DNA from: Tubulanus polymorphus
Taxonomy: Eukaryota; Nemertea; Palaeonemertea; Tubulaniformes; Tubulanidae
Length of the DNA: 64,000 nt
Reading direction: 5' to 3'
Assembly: GCF_964204645.1 (NCBI RefSeq)
Contig: NC_134036.1
Span: 10,154,704-10,218,703 of the forward strand
The notes beneath the pieces are model-generated. The model was not told the DNA's origin. It saw only the letters and a list, made by a program, of their open reading frames with translations, and did no database searches. A program made the position numbers and the translations under genes. Numbering within the stretch: the stretch's first letter is position 1; the number at the start of each line of letters is the position of its first letter. Shown here one piece after another: positions 57,262 through 64,000 of this stretch.

Positions 57262-58001
57262 CCCAGTTTGAGGGAAATCTATGACAGAATGTATTATTAC
57301 AACACAGGAAACCCACAGTTAGATTGGTCTGGTAAAATCTATCATATGGATTATTATGTACTATAAGACAAAGGACCCAATAGGTCGGTACAATCTATCA
57401 TGTGGAATGTATTAGTTATTACACAGGAAACCAGCTGTTTGATGGACCCAATAGATAGGTACAATCTATAAAATGTAATAGGCCCATTATCATTTATAGA
57501 AATATATTAATGTAATTGATTTAATGTATTATTATACATGTATCTACCCTAGATACATCTTCTGCCCAAAAACTGAGCTTGGTCAGAATCAACATGGTTG
57601 ACTGGTGGCCATTTTTGTTCGCTGAAATCAGCCCAGTTTGAGGGAAATCTATGACAGAATGTATTGTTATAACACAGGAAACCCACAGTTAGATTGGTCT
57701 GGTAAAATCTGTCATATGGATTATTATGTACTATAAGACAAAGGGCCCAATAGGTCGGTACAATCTATCATGTGGAATGTATTAGTTATTACACAGGAAA
57801 CCAGCTGTTTGATGGACCCAATAGATAGGTACAATCTTTAAAATGTAATAGGCCCTATATCATTTATAGAAATATATTAATGTAATTGATTAAATGTATT
57901 ATTATACATGTATCTACCCTAGATACATCTTCTGCCCAAAAACTGAGCTTGGTCAGAATCAACATGGTTGACTAGTTGCCATTTTTGTTCGCTGAAATCA
58001 G
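57262..58001 (+). repeat. 370-bp tandem duplication
   Basis: CCCAGTTTGAGGGAAATCTA starts at 57262 and again at 57632, and both copies run through TACAATCTATCATGTGGAAT to GCTGAAATCAGC. The units are nearly identical, so the duplication is recent. Confidence 0.85.
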
Positions 58002-58236
58002 CACTTTCTTACTCATTTTTGAAGTTTTCGAGGGAATTTTGAAGATTCTGATTAATTACCTTGATCTATCAGATTCTATACCCGAAGGGTGCATCGGCAT
58101 GAGAGAAATTTTGGGTCAATCGGACGCAAGATGGCCGTCCTGTGATCTTTTTTCGTACCCAAAAAATGTCAATTTTTGTCTCAATTTCAACCACTACTCA
58201 ATTGCTTATGCATGTTCATATTTTTAATTTTCACAG

Positions 58237-58350
58237 GAAGATGGACCACAGAGTTCGATACAATTGGTGTGAAAGATTCCAATCAATCCGCAGTTGAATC
58301 ATATAGAGAGAGTCTTATGACAGATACGAGTCAACTTTCCGCAACTGATG
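58237..58350 (+). other. exon-like repeat, copy 4, 114 bp phase-1 symmetric
   Basis: Same acceptor, length, frame and donor (GATG|GTAAAT) as copy 3, with a few substitutions. The open frame continues in both flanks only briefly. A second stop-free copy strengthens the exon interpretation slightly, but both lie in a recent duplication. Confidence 0.45.
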
Positions 58351-58789
58351 GTAAATCAGTTAAGTTATTTCATACCTTTTTAGCCCACTAGGGACTTTAG
58401 ACCGAAAGTCGATTATTTGGGATATTTCTCTAAAACTTTTGAACACATTGTAGGCCTACCTGAATTTAGCTTCATACTACCAGTGAAACTGTTATATTGG
58501 GGGTTGACTGTAAATCAATTTTAACAATATGTTTCCGTGCTTACCATTTGAAATTATAATCAAATCATCAAAAATCAATGGTTCGTAGGCATGGAAACTA
58601 AGGACGCATATTGTTAGAATTTCAAAAATGGCTTATTTTTTTCTCATTTCAACATGCGAAAATGAAAACTTTTTGGCAATCCTTCAATACAGTGTAAAGT
58701 GGATATAAAAACGATGGTTTATTAAAACTGCGCAGTTTGACTGGTCGTATTAAGGGTGCTCCTATCCCTTAATTATCAAAATTTTCCAT

Positions 58790-59420
58790 TTTCGACATTA
58801 TATTGATACCTAAACATATTGTATTACCACAATCTATTGAAAGTTGTAGCTCATAAGGTGTTCTATGATTTTGGTTAGCTTCAAGGTCATCGGTTTTTGT
58901 ATATGGTCACCAGGGGGCGTTAAATAATACAATAACTTAGTATTTCTATATTATGTCTGTACCTATGCATATTTTGTTACCACAATTAATTGCAAAGTTA
59001 TAGCTCATGACATCGTCTATGTATGTGGTGAGTTTTAAGGACATGAGTTATTATATATGGTCACCAGGGGCGTTGAATAGTAGAATAACTTAGTATTTCC
59101 TTATAGATTGGTATCTAGGCATATTTTGTTACCATGATCAATTGCAAAGTTGTAGTTCATGACATGTTCTTTGATTGTGGTGAGTTTCGAGGTCATTGGG
59201 TTTTGCATATGGTCACCAGGGGGCATTGAATAGTAGAATAACTTATTATTTCCATATTAAATCGGTAACGAGGCATATTTTGTTATCACAATCAATTACA
59301 AAATCGTAGCTGTTGACTTATTCTAATTGATTGTGGTGAGTTTCAGGGTCATTGGTTTTTGTATCTGGTTACCAGGGGCGCTGAATATTGAAATTGTTAG
59401 ATTGTTGAGCATTTGAAACT
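58790..59420 (+). repeat. second array of the ~150-bp repeats
   Basis: The same unit as at 55430-56830 in the same orientation, four to five copies, ending with TTGAAATTGTTAGATTGTTGA, as the first array does. Confidence 0.8.
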
Positions 59421-61044
59421 ACCTGGCATGGTGTCACTGGACTGCTAGTTTACTTATTTTTGAAGTTTTCATGGGAAATTTTGAGGACACTCTACTTGAT
59501 CTATCAGATTGTATTCCTGAAGGGTGCGTCAGCATGAGAGAGATTTTGAGAAAATCGGATACAAGATGGCCGTCCTGTGACCTTTTTGTACCAAAAAATG
59601 TGACGTTATTACCACAAGAAATTGCAAGTTGTGCCAGTGCATGAAATGCTCTATCGTAATGGTAATTCTTGACATTTGCAGATTGTCAGGTATTTCACCA
59701 AGTACTTACTAATCACCTTGAGGGACCCAATATGTTTGTTAAAGTCTATATTCATACTGAATATATATTATTTTTCACATGCCCCGTTTGAGGGAAATCT
59801 ATGATAGAATGTATTTATAACACAGTAAACCCAAAGTTAGATTGGTCTGGTCAAATCTATCATATGGATTATTTTGTATTATTAGGGCCCAACAGGTCGG
59901 TACAAACTATCATGTGGAATGTATTAGTTATTACAGAGGAAACCAACTGTTTGATTGACCCAATAGATAGGTACAATCTATAATCTATAATCTATAAAAT
60001 GTAATAGGCCCTATATCATTTATAAAAATATATTAATGCAATTGATATAATTTATTTATATACATGTATCTACCCTAGATACACTTTTTTCCAAAATACT
60101 AGCTTAGTCAGAATCAACATGGTTGACTGGGGGCCATTTTTTGTTTGCTGAAATCAGCATTTTTTACTTATTTTTGAAGTTTTCAAGGGAAATATTGAGG
60201 ACACTCTGCTTGATCTATCAGATTGCATTCCTGAAGGGTGCATCAGCATGAGAGAGATTTTGGGTCAATCGGATGCAACATGGCCGTCCTGAGTTTCAAG
60301 GTCACATGAGCAATTGTAATTTAAAACATAACCAATACATATTCTTCAGATTATTCTCGGGTCGAAATTCAATATTATGATGTAGTGCAAAGTTGCAGAT
60401 TATGTCCCTATGAACATGTACATCAAGTTTTACAGGGATGCATTATTCATCATGGCCACCAAGCAGTGCTAAATATCAATGGTTGAAATTAACCGTAATA
60501 ACATTTGAAAGCAGTTTAGTGTTACTAGTATATCATAAAGAATATATAAAGTTTAAAGGTCATGCCTTTTTCGATATGCTGCCAGGCTGAGGCGATGTTT
60601 AATATACATACAATATAATAGTGCACTTCCCGAGTTTCAATGTCACAATTTTGATATCCCTACCCAGGTAGCTTACTTTCAAAAAGGTTAATTTAAATAG
60701 CTCAAGTACCTGAACAAGTAGTGCCTCCCACTTTGACTGTGCACGTATGTTTTATATAATTTGACGGGTCATGTATTCAAATTGGTCAATTAAGGGAAAA
60801 AATGATACCTTGTTTCTCCGTTCTACCTAGCTTAAAGTTAATTTACCCTGCAGCCTATCTACCCAGTACATTATTTTTCTAATCACTATCAGGCATACAA
60901 TTATAGACCCTGCAGCTATAGAAATGAACTGATTACAAATTTTATTGGAATTTACACTATTTCCCGGCAGCTGCAGAGAAACAAAGTATCATTTTTTAAC
61001 CTAAACCAAATATAGAAATAAATGAATTTTCTTTCTTTTAATAG
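59421..61044. other. duplicated non-coding sequence, no gene supported
   Basis: Holds the third partial copy of the long duplication and unrelated AT-rich sequence after 60300. Confidence 0.4.
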
Positions 61045-61136
61045 GCAGAATGAAAACACGAAGGCGCTGGTCATCGGATGAAGATAAAATATTTCATACG
61101 ATCTTGCATTCGTTCCAACAGAATGGCTTATCGTGA
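61045..61136 (+). other. possible exon, Myb-like start
   Basis: A strong acceptor (TTTTCTTTCTTTTAATAG) precedes a phase-1 frame encoding MKTRRRWSSDEDKIFHTILH before a TGA near 61134. RRWSSDEDK resembles the start of a Myb/SANT-like domain. No donor is confirmed. The phase agrees with the 114-bp exon-like repeats and the exon at 63193. Confidence 0.3.
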
Positions 61137-61404
61137 ACTTTTGGACGAAGCCACTAAAATGCTGACAAAGAAAATTATAAAAAAGAGAAAGATTCCAAAT
61201 AAACTTATAATGATGTATAATCCAAGTGTTTGTGTTAAATTCACAGGCTTTACCCAAATATCGATTTGATTTTTCTAGGAACCGTATACACATTAGACTG
61301 CGCTAAACTTGGATAATTCCTAATTATTGATGTATAGACAAACATGAGATCAAAATTGAACTGATCCAGATTAGCCAATGATAACAATTGAAACCTTTTC
61401 AATT

Positions 61405-61452
61405 CTCAACCCCTTCTGACAAAGTTTGATTTAAACTTTGTCAGATGGGGTG
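61405..61452. repeat. palindrome around CTGACAAAGTTT/AAACTTTGTCAG
   Basis: A 12-bp perfect stem with loop GATTT, extended by CCCC/GGGG and by imperfect outer pairing (GAAACC.../...GGTTTC). MITE-like hairpin. Confidence 0.6.
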
Positions 61453-63192
61453 GATATAGGTTTCGATAATACAAGACATAGTGGAATTATAGGATTAAGG
61501 CCTACGTGTATGCGCAAGCACTCTTCGATTTTGAAGGATAAACTACATGTATATTGATGACTATGCTGAGTTGATTTAGTAATTTGGTGAATTCAAAGGA
61601 AGGAACAGTGCAGGGACATCCTCACATTGCCAAACGTTTCCATGTGGATATGCAGCGGCACTTGAATATGCCATATTACATGAATCCATACATGCCTTCC
61701 ATTCTCTTGGATTATGCCAATGCAGTACCGTGAAAACAGAAAATAAAACAATTATTTCACAGGAAACCACTTAGAATGGTCTATTAAAGTCTTCCATATG
61801 GGTATCGGAATGTATAAGTTTGATATAAGACCATATTTGACCCAATAGATCGGTACAATCATGTATCATGTGATATATATTAGTTACTACAGAAAACCAA
61901 CTGTTTGATGGACCCAACAGATAGGTACAAATATCAAAAGAAATATATTAGTTATCACTGAGGGCCCCAATATGTCTGTTTAATATTATCTCATAAACTC
62001 AACAGTTTGAAACGGGGGAAATCGTATGATATGAAATGAGAGACTACGTAGAAAAAACCAGTGCCTGTGGCTACCACTCGACAATTTCTAAATTAATTTT
62101 CCAGTGCGATTTGGTTTCGTACAATTGAGAGACTACTTTTTTCAGTAGGGCATTTTTTGGATCACATCACTGGAAATTGGCTTGTGCTTTTGGGCCCCTT
62201 CGTTGGTTATCTACAAATGTTTCATATAAGCTATCGACCACAATGCTGACACCGTGATGGTCAGAAACTGACCAATTGAGATATGATCCCCGAGTCTGAA
62301 CGATTCAGACTTCGAATACCGGAAATTTCTCAAGCCATGTTTGTTTACAAACTACCAAGTATTCATCATTGCAAATTCATAAGCTGACCAACACTGACCA
62401 CTACTGACGAATTACAATTTCACGAACATGAGAACGCTATATCGCGTTTGGTGTGAAACTAGAAAAGATTCGCCATTGAAGATTCATAAATTGACCATTG
62501 ACCACCAATGACCAATTCAAAAAGAATAAGATCACAATACAATGATTTACCCCAACTTTCATCCAATCAGCACGATACCATTTAATTGAATCATTAAACG
62601 CATTGGGCTTCTGATATTTGAAATCATTCGTTACAATGAAGTTGATCCTAAGACTTGATCACCTGCGCTACAGAAAACGTACAAGACGAAATTTTAAGAT
62701 TGTAAAATCCGATTAGGTGATCGTCATTATGACGACAGCTCCATCACTGTAATTCTTAAGAGATTAGAACCACTTCTGGGTCGTCACTACAATTAAACTT
62801 TGACTCGAAATAATGTTTAATTTACTAATTTGAATAAGCAGTTCAAACTTGGGACTCATAAGGTGATGACCCAATAGACCTGTACATAATGTTTCCGCAG
62901 TTTGAGGCACCCAATAAGTCTGTTAAATCTATGGAATATATAATTTTTAGTATGAAACCATATAGGTCCCAATAGGTAAGTAAAGTCTACCATATGAATA
63001 TATATAAAATTATGTACCGTACAGTAATATCAGGATACACAGCCGACATCGGGGATTCGTGATTAAATATTCACATCTTAGATGAATTCTAGAGGCCATA
63101 AGAGCTAATTTTGACCACTTTGACCAATTTTCTAGATGCCATAAGAGCTAATTTTTTTAAAAACACATTTTCTTTTCTTCCAAATTTCCTAG
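61453..63192. other. no gene supported
   Basis: Fragments of the GGACCCAATAG-type repeat continue to about 63000, with repeated phrases such as CTGACCA near 62250-62530. No coding feature. Confidence 0.4.
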
Positions 63193-63314
63193 ATCCGCCT
63201 GGTAATGAAAATGTCATCTTAGGTACCGGGTATACGATTGATACTATTGAGTCAAAACTTCATCAAAATCGAAAACAAATGGTTCAATTGGATCGAAGAT
63301 TTAGATTTGTTTAA
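63193..63314 (+). other. possible terminal exon of a host gene
   Basis: Acceptor TTTTCTTTTCTTCCAAATTTCCTAG, then a phase-1 frame encoding PPGNENVILGTGYTIDTIES and a basic end LDRRFRFV before TAA at 63312. The protein-like composition and strong acceptor favour a real last exon. The family is not recognised (a BEN-like end is a weak guess). Confidence 0.4.
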
Positions 63315-64000
63315 ATCCGTTTACTGGGCAACTTTCATGAAAAAAACCTGCCTGGTTCAGTGCGGCCGCCTACCGTAAACACTTGTTTTTCTGGTCATTC
63401 CACCTGATGATGGCTGTGGTTTCATAGTAATAAATTTGATCGTATAATTTTAAATTTGAAGTGTAGGATTTCTTCATTTATCTACAGTATACACGGATTA
63501 TAGTGTTTATTCGACATATATTAAGCAATCCTTTAGCTAAGACTATCTCAGTGGTTATTATTGTGGCATTTCACTGTCAAAGGGCTATGCTTACAACAAC
63601 TTAAATCGGACAGCTCATATATGACCAAACTCAAACTTGTTCTTGTTGCATGTGGCCCGTACACAGAAAATCCCAACTGCTTTAAATATCACCGTATTTG
63701 TGCCTCAGAACAAAATGCTGCTGTTTGCAATTCGGACTAATTTGATACTCCCCCCCCTTAAATGCAGAATAACATTTATTATGGCGTCTTGGGTTATTCA
63801 ATTATTGGTGCGGCATGTCGCTTTACGGTCGCAGGTGGCACGTCCCTGATCGAGTAGCTAGGCGTTCGCGTTCGGTATTTTTGAAAAGCGTCGGCTGTTT
63901 GCGAGGCCGGTGGTGTATCGGAGGGTGCGAGGCTGGTTGTGTATCGGGGGTGTATGGAGATGACTATTACAAAGGAAACACACCGTTCTGTTGGTCTCGA
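63315..64000. other. no gene supported
   Basis: Contains a C-run (CCCCCCCC near 63751) and GGTGTATCGG repeats near 63910-63950. Nothing recognisable. Confidence 0.4.

Noticed and set aside
60952-61293. 113-codon minus-strand frame
   Set aside because: No motif, and it overlaps the candidate plus-strand exon with a good acceptor.

Overview
The window reads as a stretch of metazoan, probably marine invertebrate, nuclear genome that is almost entirely transposons and decayed copies of them. I see no rRNA, no intact tRNA, no CRISPR and no bacterial operon structure. The clues are DIRS-type, BEL/Pao, EnSpm-like and pogo-type elements, short GT-AG introns, long simple repeats and an integrated Maverick/Polinton-type viral element. 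The phylum cannot be fixed from sequence alone; a lophotrochozoan is my weak guess.

Layout. 1-4.1 kb: AT-rich sequence with no supportable gene. 4.1-12.0 kb: a nest of elements. The core is a minus-strand DIRS-like retrotransposon (gag, RT/RNase H, tyrosine recombinase) broken by a solo LTR with a perfect 5-bp target duplication and by a 1.9-kb DNA transposon with about 130-bp inverted termini. About 220-bp inverted repeats that may carry a hammerhead-ribozyme core flank it. 12.4-13.3 kb: a 448-bp tandem duplication. 13.7-14.6 kb: a decayed piece of a second viral element related to the next one.

15.2-32.6 kb is the main object: a 17.4-kb, very AT-rich Maverick/Polinton (adintovirus-like) element bounded by inverted repeats. 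It has a protein-primed family B DNA polymerase pseudogene with N-terminal zinc fingers and a LAGLIDADG-type intein inside the catalytic YxDTD motif. It also has a zinc-finger/VLTF3-like late transcription factor candidate, a penton-like minor capsid protein, several membrane or coiled-coil proteins of the Maverick type, an intact double-jelly-roll major capsid protein, a chromodomain retroviral-type integrase and an A32-like packaging ATPase. Ten genes start at a shared signal, TAATTTTTTT then a short spacer then TA(T/A)AAATG, which looks like a viral late promoter. The same signal lies inside both terminal repeats and so would drive the outermost genes. Many genes have frameshifts or stops, so this copy is an endogenous fossil; MCP and the intein-containing frame are open.

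32.6-34.0 kb: BEL/Pao pol fragment (minus). 34.8-36.5 kb: EnSpm/tnp2-type transposase with one short intron and a frameshift. 38.6-39.4 kb: decayed copy of a repetitive zinc-knuckle protein family. 45.5-49.7 kb: a complete pogo-like DNA transposon with a 701-residue open transposase, perfect 24-bp termini and TA target duplication. 49.7-64 kb: satellite-like and duplicated sequence (63-bp minisatellite, about 150-bp repeats, 370-bp and about 3.8-kb duplications) that may overlie one plus-strand host gene, of which four copies of a phase-1 exon and a terminal exon can be proposed.

How the viral genes fit together: polymerase replicates the linear genome from its termini, integrase inserts it, ATPase packages it into a capsid built from MCP and penton, and the VLTF3-like protein with the shared promoter signal would switch on the structural genes. 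No adenovirus-type cysteine protease, a usual Maverick component, was found.
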